64,000 bases of DNA from Elgaria multicarinata webbii (lineage: Eukaryota > Chordata > Lepidosauria > Squamata > Anguidae): NCBI RefSeq assembly GCF_023053635.1, contig NC_086188.1, positions 2,559,001 to 2,623,000 of the forward strand, read 5' to 3'. A program made the translations under genes and the position numbers. Of the stretch, positions 11,301 through 26,400 are shown piece after piece. The notes under the pieces were generated by a model that saw nothing but the letters and a program-made list of their open reading frames with translations, did no database searches and had not been told where the DNA came from. Numbering within the stretch: position 1 is the stretch's first letter; each line of letters opens with the position of its first letter.

Positions 11301-14300
11301 GCTGGAGCTCATGGACGGGGTGGAGGGGGGACGTTGTGGCACTGTTACGTGGGTTGTGGTACAGAGAGGTGTCTTGGGGGTAGATCCCCATCAATCTGAG
11401 TTCTTTGCTTCCCTTTGTGCATTATGCATGTGGATGTCATCGCCAGCTCTGCCTCAGACCAGGGGGTTGTTTCCAGAGACACACCCAGTGGTTCCCTCCA
11501 CCCTTGTTTGCCTCCCTTTGCTCACCTTCCCACACAAAGGAAGAGCAGGAGACTACAAAACGAGAAGACAAAAAAGCAGAGGGCCATTGTCTTTTTGCGC
11601 CCAATCCGGTCGATAACCCATAAGGTCACTAGAACACCTGGAGGAGAAGAGAGAAACCGGTTAGCCCATTTTGCTTCCAGCAAGGCTCGATTCAAGAAGG
11701 TGCGTGTGGTATGAACAACCTCCGGGTGAGCAGGCGGAGAAGCGTTGACGAAAGTTTGTGAAATGAAAGGTCGTTTTTATTTCTAGGCCACAAACATAGA
11801 CATGTGCAGGCTAACGGGCTAGTGGTTTTAGTTTTTAAAATGTTCTTTTCTGTTGGTAACTTTTCAGGACTCGTTTGCAAAGCTACGACAGAGGCTCTTT
11901 GCTTCTCCGAGCGCCCTTCCTTGTTCCCTCTCACGTTAATACAGACATACATAGAGGCCACTTCGAAAGCCAGGATTTGTATGTGCTCTGTATAGCCACA
12001 GGTTTGTTTTAAGTAAAAGAAACGTTTACTTGCTTCTTTTTAAAACGTAGGTGCCGCTTTTCCTACATGAGCTCCAAGCAGTTTATGAGGACAAAGAGAG
12101 GGAGAGAAAATTCACGGTATCACAAAATCAACAAAAACAAGATGGAAAACAATCTATCTATCCATCTATCTATCTATATTGATCTAAGGGGAAATCCCAA
12201 AGGTCAGTGTTTAGGCATTTTAAAACCATGTTTTGCATCTGGAGCAGCCACCCCCAAATTGGTGTCCTCCAGATATTTTTGGACTACAAGTCCCAGCATT
12301 CCTGACCATTGGCCATGCCAGCTAGGATTGGTGGGAGTTGGAAGTCCAAACATCTGAAGGGCCACTAGGTGGGGAAGGTTGATCTGGAGAATTGTAGCTA
12401 TCATTCAAGCAAGAGGCTGGTCCTCATGACTGCAGAGAAAAGGGATTTGAGTTTTCCTACAGCCACATAGGAATTGCTCTGGCTTTCAGACTCTTAGGTT
12501 TCCATTCTGCTCACGTACCCCTTTCTTTCCCAATTGCCTACCTGGGAACTCAGACAGAGTGGTCCACAATAGATCAATGTAGTCCTTTTCTGTTAAGTAT
12601 TCGCATGCCAGCCTGCATTTGGCCTTCACTGTTTTCCTCCTGCTAGCTACTTAAATTAGCCAAGAAAGACAGAAAGAAAGAAAGAAAGACAGACAGAAAG
12701 AAAGTTGTGATGTTTTATATCATCTCTTCCCTGTGCATCCCTCCTTCCACCCTTTTGGTCTGGCATCCTGCTGTGCCTTGCCAGATGAGAAACCCAACAG
12801 TAAGAGGGTCAGGAGCTATTGGACAGAACAACTGAGGTAATCCCCTGAAGGATAAGGTAGTACTTAGCTCCCCAACCCTCTCCGAGGGAAGTTCGGAGGA
12901 TGGCAACAAGGGAGAGGGCCTTTTCAGTGGTGGCCCCTCAATTATGGAATGATCTCCCCGACGAGGCTTGCCTGGCACCAACATTGTTATATTTTCGGCG
13001 CCACGTTAAGACCTTTTTCTTCTCCCAGGCATTTAACAGCATTTAACAACATATACTGAGTTTGTTTGTTTTTAATGGACCCCAGAATAGCTGTTTTTAT
13101 AAGAACGCTGCGTTTTTATGCTTTTTATGTTTTTAAATTTTGTATACTCGTTTTAATGTTTACTGTTTTTAACTTTTGTAAAACGCCCAGAGAGCTTCGG
13201 CTGTGGGGCAGTATATAAATGTAATAAAATAAATAAATAAATAAATAATAAATAAAACAAAAGCCACCCAAATAATCCGGCATAATAAGATCCCCTCCCT
13301 CGCCTTGTGCAGCCAGGGCAGAGACGTCTCTGCCCCAGTTGGCTCAAACTTTCAGAGTCTCAAGTAGAAATGAGCCACGCTAGGAAGGGTTTTTTCCCCC
13401 CTTTAACCTGCTTCGCCCACAGTTTTTGTGTCAGAGGGGAGTCCGTACTCACAGCTGCAGAGGTCTCCTGCTTGAAAGAGCTCCGTTGTTAATAAAACTA
13501 ATCCATAATAAGAAAAGGCATTGGAGAACCTGTAGGGAAGGAAATGAGAGAGAGAGAGAATGTGCAACTGAGAAGGTCAGGTGTGTCAAAAAGTGACATG
13601 GAATTGTGATGAATCAGTGGCAAGGCATTGCAACCTGCATCCTGCAGAGGAAAGTTGAAGGCTTCAATCTACTTCAAACTGTCTAGATGGGACATTAGCT
13701 TACAACTAAACTAAGATTGCTCTGAATGTCTTTCCCAGAGCATTTGGTGGATATTTCAGTGCACCTGTAGATAAGAAAGCAGCATGACTGGATTAAATGA
13801 AGAATTAAACAAACACATAGGAAAGACATCAGAAGCAGCAGGCTCCTGTACCTTTACTGGCTGTGCTGAAGAGAGAAATCCAACAGGTACAGTTTCTTTT
13901 GTTACAACACTGGCTGCAGTGCAACCTAGCAAGCTGCATCTACTAAATTCTTCACACGGTTAAAGAAATCTTAGTTGATTAATTGCAGAAGATTTAGTTG
14001 ATACATTATGCTGGGAGAATCGGGACAGATAAAAGGAAGGCCGTTTGGATATCCGGACCTGTTATTTTTTTTCATCCAGGCTGCCAGAAGCATCTCATTT
14101 CACCAGCTGTGCAGTTTTGCTTTGGGATTTGATGGCCTTTTGATTTTCTCTTTGCCTTTGCAAAAGCGCCCAGGTTTCTTACACCCTGCTCCACTGGGAC
14201 AGCTAGCAAAGAGAGAAAAGACCTGTTGACCGGCCTCCAGTCATGTGACCCAGTGTGTGTGTGGCTCATGTGTGGCGCAAGGGACCAAAAGGCTCCCACC

Positions 14301-17300
14301 TGGCCTTATAAAGCTGCCGATTCTCACCTGATTCTCACCTGGCTTTTCAGTCGCAGCAAATTATCTGTGAAGCGTACATTGAACTGCTTACAAAGTACCC
14401 AGTCCTGCCTGGCCATCTGCTGAATCAATCACCAGACCTGGCACATAATGGATGTTGATGTACCCAGAATCATTTCCGTCATCCTCTTACCATATAAACC
14501 AAAGCAGAAGCGTCGTCCATCTAAACTGGGGGGTGAATAGGTCCCTCATTTTCCCTCTGTCTTCCTATTTGGAAGGGAAAAAAAACAGAACACACAAAAA
14601 ATGCCTTTTTCATAGCTTAATGAATCCATAGACACCTGCTCGACATCTTTATCCATCTTTTAGGGCACTCCTTCGTGTTCCCTCTCTGTCAGAAATATAG
14701 CAGGTGGGGACCTGAGACGGGGCCTTTTGTACCATGGCCCCTGTATGGAATAGCCTTTTAAGGGAGCTCTACCCAGTCCTCCTCACTGCTTGCTTTTAGA
14801 CAGGCAGTAAAGACTGTTTGATTTTGGCAAATTTCTGTTTTGATACAAAAGCTGCTTTTTACTCCTGTTGCTTTTGATAATCTCTTAAAGACTTGTTGAT
14901 TTTATTGATGTCTTGTTTTTATTATCGTCTGTTGTTTAATAATGGATTGTAAGACTCCTAGCATATTTTATAGAAAAGCAGGGTGTAAACATTGGGGAAG
15001 CGAATGAATAAATAGTCCAGAGTTGAGCCAAGCGGCCCACATCTGTTCGTTGAAGCCCACTGGGCTTGGGTGTATGTGGATATTCTCAGCTGTTGTGCTT
15101 GGCCTTCCTCTTCCTGAACTCACCTGCCTGGAGATGATCAATTTCCCTAGAGGCATCGGAGCGCCGTTCTCAGTCGCTATCCGTTTCAAAGTGGCAATGG
15201 CTTTTTCTTGGTTCCCAGATAACACATCGTATCGTGCGCTTTCTGGCAGCCACTGAAGGAGCAAAGGAAGCCCATGAAATATTCCACAGAGGTACAATAA
15301 ATGGCAAAAAGTAAGGAAGAAGGAAAGGGAGGCCCATGAGCAGGACATGAACTCAGTACTGCCACTCTGGTTCCCCTACAACTAGTATACCGAAGCACAC
15401 CACCTTCGATACTGGAGGTAATATGTCACAGTTGTAGCTCATAGCCGTCGATAGTCTTATCCTCCTCCATGAATTTGTCTAATTCCCTTTTAAATTGACT
15501 TTGACTAAATTCAAAGTCATTTCCTTCCCAGCAAAGGTTGCCTTAAGACTTGGTGAAGCCAGAAGGAATACTCACAAAACACAAGACGGCGAACAGCAGA
15601 AGGGGGACGGCCGAAAGGATGAGCAGCCAACGCCAGCCGAGAGTGGGCATGACAAAAAGCGCTAGGAGGACTTCGAAGACAGTCCCAATGGCCCAAAAGA
15701 CCTGCCCATGCGGAAGAGGAAAAAGTGGGTATGGTTGACTGAGCCCCATCACAGCACGTGGAATAAAATAATCTCGGTTATTGAGAACTGCAACAGCGTC
15801 ACCAGTAGTAGTGACAGGGCTGGCCTAAGACATTTTTCTGCCTGATGCAAAGGTGCATAGGATAGGGTGACCAACATACCCGGAAATGCCCAGAGTCCTC
15901 TAGCAAAACGAGGCTTGAACAAGGCAACCGGGGCCGGGGGCCAATTTACTGGGGAAAACGGGCACCCGGCAGTGATGGTCACACCTTGTTTTGGGCCGCT
16001 TGCTTTTCCAGGAAGAATTATCAAATCTCACCAGACTTCCGGCAAGACTTCTGGCATCCTGGAAGTATCGTGAGATCTGAGACTGGGAAAAGCACACCAA
16101 AAAGACCCCGGCCGGCTGGCTATCTGCGCAGCACCAGCGGCACCAAGCCAGGATGCAAAGCCAGTCACGTTATTTGGGCAAATGAGGCAGAAAATCCCAC
16201 AAGCACCTTCCCTCATCTCTAGCACTAAAAATACAATACACTAACAAACTGAGTAGCTAACAATTTGCGGACCTTGTAAATCTGCTGCCTGAGGCGGCTG
16301 CCTCACTATACCTCATGGTAGGGCCGGCCCCGCTAGCAGGAATGCAGCGCCAGCACTTTTTGATTAGCAGGGATTCTGTAATTATCTGCCACTCCTTCCT
16401 CCTAACTCAGAACTCCCTGTTCCCTCTGAGTTTAGCTGCCATCCTCACAGTAGCGGGGGGGACGGGGGACAAGGGAAGAATGGTCCCAACCACAAAATAT
16501 TGTTCCATGTTGTAATACATAGTATTTTGGGGCACCCTGGTCTTGAAAGGGGCAATTAAGGCCAACCAGCTGTTGACCAGGGACCCACAAGCAGGATACG
16601 GTGCAACAGCACCCTCCCACCCATGTTCCCCAGCAACTGGTGTATATAGGGTTACGCTGGGGGTCTTTTCCTGTTACCCCAAAAGGGAAAGTCTTGCAAC
16701 CAAGGATCAGAAACAGCAAAGAGTCTTGCGGTACCTTAAAGTCTTAACAAATTTATGATGGCATAAGTGTCCATGAAAGCTTACACCATAATAAATGTGT
16801 TAATCTTTAACGCAGGACTCTCTGTTTTTGCTGCAAAGAGACTATCGTGGCTACCCTTCTGAAAATTGAACCAAGAAGTAGTAATTCATTGCCTGATCAC
16901 ATTCTCTGATCAGTAAACTTGTATTTTGGAAAAGAATTGAGCCCCTTTCTGTGCCAGCCAAGGACCTGTTGTTTTCCCACCTACCTCAATTAGCAAAATG
17001 CATTTTGCCCTGGATTTCATCGGGAGGAATTCTGCATATAACGTTACTCTGGAGAGAATAAAAACACGGAAGAAAACAATCACATGGGCATACTGAGGTT
17101 CGTGTATCCAGAAATATGACTGGCTTCTTACTCAAAAAGCTAGGAGATCTTAAGGCAACATTTTTCTCACTAGCTGCTGATAGACCAACATGCTTCAGCC
17201 ACAAACACAAAATTTAAGATCCAGTGCAAAGACCATGATCTAAATCAAGATCACAACTTGAGCTTTGTGTTCAAGCTACTTCTTGAAAGATTTTTTTGTG

Positions 17301-20300
17301 ACCTGTCATATTACAGTCTGGATAATTTATTATAAGACGAGTGTGTGCGTGAGTGTGAGACAGAGAGAGAAAGAGAGAGAAAGAGAGAAGAAGAAGAAGA
17401 AGAAGAAGAAGAAGAAGAAGAAGAAGAAGAAGAAGAAGAAGCCACCTTCAGAGAAACTTATTTTTAAAGATGTAATGAAAATGTCTGAGATAAACATATA
17501 TGAAAATCCACTGAAAAACCATTGCATAGAGACCTTGAGCTCTGAAAAAATGCCACCTCCAGCTTTAATTCTCAGAAGGGCTGGGTATTTCATGAGGTGA
17601 ATATATGATCCTAGTTAATATTTCAAAAAGAAGCAAAGTAGAGGCTTCTGGTAATATAAATTGTCCTTTTGAACAGTGCAGGTTTTACATTTGCATACCG
17701 AACAGGTTTGAGCCAGAAAAAACTCTTAAAGCCTGATTTGCGTAAACACCCATTGCAACCCAATCCTATTTATGTTTACTCGCAAGTAAGTTCCACTGTG
17801 TTCAAGAAAGTGGTGCTGGATATTATGTACAAATATGGGTCAGGGCAGAAACAACTGTTCTACAAGCAAGTTTTTAAAATTATACAGGAAAATATCCTAG
17901 GAAGACAGCTAACATGTTTGAATCAATCCATGGGAGTTAACAAGATTTTGTTGCTAGGGTCCTAGAGATCAATATGTCCACCGATATTGATAGACTCTCA
18001 GGGATTCTTGGTGCTTGAAAGCTGATACCTTGGAATCCTGTCTGGTAGTTTCCCCCATGGATGGTGGTGGGGGAATCCATCACTTTGTAATGGTCCTAAA
18101 AGCTTTGTTTCCATTTTTTTCTGGACCCCTGGGAAGAACTCCAGGGGAAAAAAAAGATTTAGCCATGAGTGGACACTGATGCCTTTTAAGAAAGGCCATT
18201 AGCGGTTGATTTAAGGCAGGCTCAAATTGCATCAGAATAGCTCCACTGTGGGGCCAGAACATCAATATTGAATAAATCTAATAAACAAGGAGAGGGATGG
18301 AAAACAAAAATGCAAAAGCAAACCCAAAGTTGCTACATTGGCACAACACTTGAATATGCCTGATCCTTCCCATTTCAGTAGTTAACACCTTATTTTAGGA
18401 ACAGATCTGCCTTCCTTCAGTTTTGCAGTCTTGATCTCCTGACCCTGCCTTCCTCCTGGTAAGTTTAGCCTTCCCAGAGGTCTCTGAAACTGTGCTGTTA
18501 AAAGGCAGGACTTGCTAAACCAAAGTACTTTCCAGGAAAACGGGAGCGCCTTTGCAAGACCTGAGCTCTCAGACAGAACTCAGGTCTGGGCTCCAGTTTT
18601 TTTTAGTAAAGATGAGGAGATCCATTTTATACTGCAAGTCAAATGTTTTTATTGCATACAGCCTTCTACAAACCTCTGGAGGTGTTAGATGATGGAAGTT
18701 GTAGTCCAATCCATTTGGAGGGCACCAGGTTAGGGAATGCATGCTACATTTAGTTGAACAGTGGTGTGTAGAAGCTGAACAGGGGGTTTAGTGTCAAAAG
18801 GCCTGAAACCTAATCCTCCCAAGAGGAGGACAGAGATGGCTGCACAACCCAGAAGGATAAAGTCAGCCTTTGGAAGCTGTAAGGGAGCTACCAAATGCAA
18901 ATCAGGTGAGGGACATGTTTGTCTGCAGGCATTTTTCCAGGGAGAGGCAAAAAATTTACATACATAGCTACCATCAGGGAACAAGTTTGCCGGATCTGCT
19001 AGGTTTGGTGACTTCATAGCAGAAACGTCTGGGAATTAGGTGCACCAAGCTGAAAAGATCCGGCCTCTGGGGATTTTTTTTATACCAGGTCTGCCCCTCC
19101 ATTGTGTCTCAATAGATGGATCTGGTGTTCCACCCAAGTTCAAACCCTCCATTCTTTCCCTGGCTCTCTTCACCCCCTCCAGCTGTTAATTAACTGCACT
19201 GCTGCTAAAATCAACTTCACAGGCCCCCACCAATAGCCCCCACCACTGCATGCCCCCCACCACAAAAAAAAATCATGCCAGGAGACTGGATAACAACACT
19301 GAAGGTCAGGATTACAGGAGGTCTACTATGGATCTGGTTCACACCATTGACTTGGAGCAAATCAGGTTTCCCAGAGAGTCAAGGACAGGAATAGAGCAGT
19401 TCCACAAAGAGCTCTGAAGGATGTTGGGGCTAGAAGGCAGACAAACTTGTCTGTATGTTGCTCCAACAAGCAGCAGATTATGACTGGGCCTTAAGTATGA
19501 TTTTGGCTTCCTTTGGGCTGCTTAGCCCTGCCTCCCTATTGACTGAAGCTTTCTTCCATGAAGTCCTGGTCTGTTTTAATGATCTCACCTTTTCAGGTGG
19601 GAAAAACAGCATTAAGAGAGGGACATAACTGAGGGATGTGAATATATACTTACGACTGAGGAACTCCTCCAATGCCAAAGCCCACCAGTCCCCTCAGCAC
19701 CAGAATCCAGCTGTAAACTGGTGCAAAGCCACTAAGAATCCCATAGTATAAGGTCCATAGTACACTGATCTTTAGGCCCTGCATAGAATGAAGAAATACA
19801 AATATTGGGGGGATATGTAATTCTCACAAACTGAAGGTCAAAGAACTTCCCCTTAGCTTTGAAAACCAAATCTGTGCTCCTGTGGAACACCTATCAGATG
19901 GTCCCTCCACCTGCAGTATTCCCCAGGTAATCCTCTCTCTCTTTTCCTTACAATGCCAACACCATACCTGTAAATGCCTCTATATACCACAAACCAAAAG
20001 TTAGGCTGAATGCCAGCTGGGGCATTCTGGGAGATGCAGTCCAACACATCTGGAGCGCCCCAGGTTGAGGAAGGCTGATGTAAAATAACATTAATATGGC
20101 ACGGAGGGGAGAGGAGATATGTTTGGCAAACCATTTTGCCTTAAAATTGAATCTGCTGGCTTGCAAAAGACAGAAAGATGCTGAATTCGGGGCAGAAGTA
20201 GAGATCTATAAGCCAAACCATAGCTACCATTTGGACAAATGCTAAATCATAGTTTAACGTTACAAAAATGAACATAGGCACCGTGTGTGAGCCTCTAATC

Positions 20301-23300
20301 TCTCCTCTTCTGGCACGACCACCAGGAAGAGGCGAAAAGCTCCTACTTCCATTTTAGATGAAATGCCGTTTAATGTGGCTGCTGAACCATAAAATGTGGT
20401 TAATTTTATTTGTGGTTAGTGAAAACAAGACCGCTTCATAAACAGTGGTTTGAAGTTGGCTTGTTTCCATTAACCATAGTTAAGATTAATCACAGTTTGT
20501 TGAGGCACGCTGCAGTTAATCTAAAGCAGAAGCAAAAGCTTCCAAATTTCCCTTTGCAGATTGCGCCAGAGGAAGTGAGAGGGAGCACATGAGGCTGAGG
20601 GCTCGTGGCAGCTCATTCTTGAAACACTAAACTGTAGTTTACTATTATGTCCAAGCCAGCCCAATCTGTCTGCGTCCAGCTATCAAATATTCCAGAGAGA
20701 TGCTGGAGACTTACTGTTTTTCTGCCATACTGGTCTGAAATATTTCCCCAGAGTGTGGAACTGAACATCATTCCCATAAAAACCACCTGCAGTGAATGAA
20801 AGGAAGAATATTTGTTAGTCCCAGGCTGCGATGGGAGTTTTTGGAGAGAACCATCCAGAAGACAAAGCTAAGAGGGATAACCAATTTAGCCAAAACTGGG
20901 GATAACCAATTTAGCCATAACCAATTTAGCCAAATCCTCAAAACTGGGATTTGATGTGAGCACCTGAAGTTTGAGTGAAGTTTCAACAAAATGTCCCATT
21001 ATTGTATTGCTGATACACCAGGATTCAGGAGATAAGAGATGCATTGTGACAACTGGTAGGACTTTTAAGGGCTGATAGTACAATAGCAATTATAACTTTC
21101 TTAACACCAATCTTGGATTCCTTTTTCAGGAGGAAAACAGTACAAGACCTCAGATAATCACTAACTTTGGGCCCAGATGTGGAGGATTATTAATTGAGTC
21201 TTTTTTATAGTCTACTAAGTGGAGCTAGTTGGAAGGAAGGAACCACTGCATTTTCAGAAAGCATCGATACAACCCACACCAGAGCATGGTGAGTAGGGAC
21301 CCCCAGAAATATACCAGTTGAGCACAATATGATTTGGTTTTATCTGTAAAGATGTGAAGCTGAGGGAGTTTACCCCTGGGGAAAAAAATAGAATGGGGTC
21401 CCATAAAGAAGTAGATGGACACACAAACACACACACACACACACACACACACGGACACTCACCCCAGATTGAGGGGAGACATGATAGCACTCTTCAAGTA
21501 CTTAAAAGGTTGTCACACAGAGGAGGGCCAGGATCTCTTCTCGATCCTCCCAGAGTGCAGGACACGGAATAACGGGCTCAAGTTAAAGGAAGCCAGATTC
21601 CGGCTGGACAGCAGGAAAAACTTCCTGACTGTTAGAGCAGTACGACAATGGAATCAGAAACCTAGGGAAGTTGTCTGCTCTCCCACACTAGAGGCCTTCA
21701 AGAAGCAGCTGGACAGTCATCTGTCAGGGATGCTTTAGGGTGGATAAGCTGCATTGAGCGGGGGTTGGACTCGATGGCCTTGTAGGCCCCTTCCAACTTC
21801 TTCTTCTTATTATTTATTTATATAGCACCATCAATGTACATGGTGCTGTACAGATTACACAGTAAATAGCAAGACCCTGCCGCATAGGCTTACAATCTAT
21901 GATTCTATATCCCAGTAATTAAGTTGGGGTTGGGGTGGAGTTGCCCAATGGAAAAGTAATCCACATCAATAAGCAGTGTGAGAACTTTAGCCTCATCTAC
22001 ACCAAGCAGGATATTCCACTATGAAAGCGGTATATAAGAGGCAGGAGCCACACAACTGCTTTATAGCAGTATTGAAGTGCACTGACAACGGTTGGGGCCC
22101 ATTGACACATACCATACCGCTTTCATACCGCTATATCCTGCTTGGTGCGGCTCCTGCCTTTTATATACCACTTTCGTAGCGCAATACCCTGCTTGGTGTA
22201 GATGAGGCCTGAGTCTAAAGCTGCAATTGTATGCGCCTGAAGGAAAACACGGTGAGATTTAGCCTGGAGAAACATGCACAGGACAGTGCCACAGTTCTCT
22301 TTGTGTGAGAGAAAGGGATGCCTACACACCCTCGTGTCCCCAAACCAGTGAGCTTGGTGGAAAGGGATGGGTTTCGACTCTTTTAGCAACCCACGGCAAT
22401 GAGTGGAAAAACCTTACAGAATACAGGAGCTGTCTGATATTTTCCTACCGATGTGAGCAATGCAACCTGCCAGGTGGGTAATCGCCACTCACAGTGAAGC
22501 TGAGGTGCTAGGATGCTCAGAATCATCATTTCCATGGCGTCAGCCATCTAGAAGGGCAAGAAGGAACAAGGTGTTATCACAAGAGCCAACCGGAATATCA
22601 GGCAGCTACGGCGGTTCACGAGGTTTCTCTTTGGAATTCATGCCTCTTAAGTTGGGGATGGTGGGAAAAACCAGCATAGGAGGAAATGGATGGAGCTTGT
22701 GGCTGGCTGCTGGCTAGCTTTAATTGTGATCATTTGATCAACCTCGTCAAAGTCGGTAGATTCATTCTACTTGCCCATGCTAAGCCCGTCAGGATGGAGA
22801 GCTTCCACTGGAATTTGCCGAATCCAATTGCTTCCACCGCGTCTTCCACCATAAAAGTATCTGGAAGAGAATCGGACATATAAGAACGTAAGAAGAGCCA
22901 TGCTGGATCAGACCAAAGGCTCATGTAGACTGGTATTTTGCACCCACACTGGCCAAGCAGATGCCTGTGGGAAGATATTAAAAAAAATCTCTGTGTGTGT
23001 GTGTGTGTGTGATATTTATCTATCGATCTTTCGATCTATCATCTATTTATACAAAGGAGAGGGCCTTTTCAGTGGTGGCCCCCCAACTGTGGAATGATCT
23101 CCCCGACGAGGCTCGCCTGGCACCAACATTATTATCTTTTCAGCACCAGGTCCAGACTTTTCTCTTCTCCCAGGCATTTTAATAGCATTTAACAACGTTA
23201 AGTTTGTTTTTAATGGACCCCAGAATTGTTGCTTTTAAATGGATACCGTTGTTTTTATACTGTTTTTATGTTTTTGATGGTTTTTAAATGTTGTATACTT

Positions 23301-23370
23301 TTTAATGTTTACCATTTTTAACTGTTGTAAACTGCCCAGAGAGCTTCAGCTATGAGGCGGTATATAAATG

Positions 23371-23419
<49 letters not shown>

Positions 23420-26400
23420 ATATAACCAAATATGTTGGTGTTATTAATATCTTACATTCAAAACCACTGCATCCCAATTTTCTTTTAAAGGCGCAGGGAC
23501 ATTTTGCTCCTTTCTCGGGGATGGGAGCTGGTTCTCAACTCACCATCAGTTGGGTTTGCAAACTCCTTGGGCACCATCGCTCCATCTTCCAACTCCACAG
23601 CCTCTAATTCTGTCTGGACACCTTCAATTTGCACTTCATGCTCTCCCGATGTGGCATCCTCATCTGACCGGGAACTTTCCCCCGTGCGACGGAACTTGAC
23701 GACCCTAGCAATGGGGAAATGGCCATGAATGCGTTGCATGGACACTAGGAAGAAATAGGCATGCAAATACCGATGCTATAGCATTTCTGTTGGTGGCCTC
23801 TTGTTTTCCACAACAGGCCCAACAGAATGTCTATTTTGTTGGCTTTCAGGTCCGTAAGGAATGCTGTTATCTGTGGCTAATGTTTTATTAGTCTCCCATC
23901 TGAAAGGGAAGTCATGTCAAAAGTTGTAAGTCTCCTTTGCAAGTTGCAGCTGGTTTGGTCAAACAAGCATTTAATACATTTGATAACCAGAACCACCAGT
24001 TAGGGGCTGAGATGCAAGAATCACAGCTCAACAGCCCCTACTGCAGTTTTCCAAGATACTCATGAAAGCAGATGTGCTTTTGACAGGATTGCAGCATAAG
24101 TCACTAACGTCATGGCAATTTGGAAGTATCAAAGGTATCTGGGCGAGAGTTCTGCTGAAATCTAAATCTCTTTTCCTCACCACCTTATTCAGTTCTGTTT
24201 GCAAACTTTATTCTAACAAAAAGACACCAGGGCCGGATCTACACTATTGCTTTAAAGCGCTTATAACAGTTTTATAGCGCTTTAAAGCAGTTAAAGCACT
24301 TTATAACTGTTATAAAGCGCTTTAAAGCAGTAGTGTAGATCCAGCCCAGGATGCATCTTGACTTTTCACTGGCAGTCCTGGGGACAGATAGCAGCAGTTA
24401 TCACTTGGGAGACCCAAGGTCTAGCCCCCACTCAACCATGAATTTCAGTGGGTGACTTTGGACCATCTCACAGGGTTGTTATGAGGATAAAATGGAGAGG
24501 ATGATGGTCATGTATATCGCCTTGGGCTCCTTGGAAGAAAGGTGGGATATACATGTAATAAATAAAATAAAAGTCTGCAACAATGTTATTCAGAGAACTC
24601 TCATATTACCTAAAACTGGGAAACATCCCCAGTCAACAAATCCAGAAATCTCTGAATCTGCAGAGGACTGTAGTGTGGGTAGGTTGTCTGCTTTCCACAT
24701 GCAGTCACTATTCATATTTTGCCCATTCATATTTTATGTACAAAATACTTCATCAACATTGTGTTCAATTATGCAAGAAGCTGCTGGACTTCTCTTTGCC
24801 AGATGACCCACTCCTTTTAGCAACATCAGGCCTTTGAACATGGGAACTCCAGCGCACAGACTGGACAAAAGAGGCACTTTTAAAGGATCCAAGACCCAGA
24901 AATATTTCTGACTTCATCGATTAGATTAGGGCGATAGCTCAGCAGACCTCAAACTTCAAGTAATGGTACATTATCTTTTTTAAAAGAACATATTTCCCCC
25001 CCCCCCCACACACACCTTGACTGGTTTATTTGTAGTACATTTATTTTAAAATTGTGAAGTTGTTCAAGTCACAAGGGCAAACATATTTTTATCCAATCAT
25101 TCTCAGACTACTAACCCCCATGGTGACATGGGATTTGCACTAGTATACCAAGAATCTCTTTCACTATAAAGCCTCTTCATACATTTAGGCAATGGCCTGG
25201 CCTTGCTCAACACATGTGGTGCTGTCAAGATGTGTTGGAGTGCAATGGCCAAGCTGGCTGGGGTTGATGGGGCTTGTAGTCCAACACATGTAGAAGGCAC
25301 CCAATTGGGAAAGACCGGCCCACTGAGTACTTCAACTCATTGGAAAGAGAAAAAGGTTTTAGAAAGCTGAATGTGTAATACAACAACAATTTAAAGACAC
25401 AGTAGAAATATTATATTGTTAAGGTATATTATGCATTTGTAAAGCATGCTAAATATACCAGGATTGCATGTTAAAAATGTTATGTTCAGGTAAAGAACAC
25501 CGTCACTAGCCCCACATCTTCACAGATGCTGATCTTAGGTCACTTTCTGGGTTCATATCACACACCTCTCCCTTCACTCTGTGGCAAGCATTCAGCCATT
25601 TTGAAATTACACCTTAATTATAAGTAATGTGTGAACCCTCCTGCAGACGATTTGTGGGCTAGTACAGAAAAGAAGCGACGTTTGTTTATTCCATAATCAA
25701 TATCCAAATAGCTTCCCAGGTGTGAATATTTCTTCCATGGATTTGAAGGGCATCTTGTTTGTGAGAGCCAGCTTAAAGAGAGATAGGGTGGTGCAGTGGT
25801 TGGAGCTGCCTTCCCCAAACTGGTAACCACCAGGTCTTGGGGACTGCAATTCCCATCAGCCTCAGCCAGCATGGCCAATGGTCAGGGGCTATGGGATTTG
25901 TAGTCCCAAAGACCTGGAGGTCACCAGGGAGTGGGCGGGGAAAGGCTAAGTTAGAATATCAGGCTAGCACTTTGGAGACCTGGGTTCAAATCTAGCCACA
26001 ATGCTCACTAGATGTTCTTGGGCCTGACGCTGTCTCTCACCCTAATCTACCTTGCAGGGTTGTGTTATGAGGATAAAAAGGAACCATTTATGCCAGTTTA
26101 TGAGCTCCTTGGAGGAAGGGCAGGATAAAAATAACGCTGCTTTAATAATATAGGGTCTCTCTGGTTTTCTTTTCCCTCTCTGATGCTCAGAAGGATGACC
26201 TGGCCACCTCACTGCAGGGAGAAAGGTTTTCAAAACAGGAGTGGAGCAGCCGTGTTTCTCATTCGTGCGTCTGACCTGTTTCATGGATAAGGCCAGAGGT
26301 GAGGTCTGATTTCAGGAGAATTCATGTGATCAACCACGAAACAATAGGGTGGGGGAAAGTTCAGATACCCTCACCTGTGCGCCTGGATTTGGGCCAGCCT

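Noticed and set aside
17265-17600. Frame encoding a Lys run
   Set aside because: The Lys run is a translation of the (GAA)n microsatellite.
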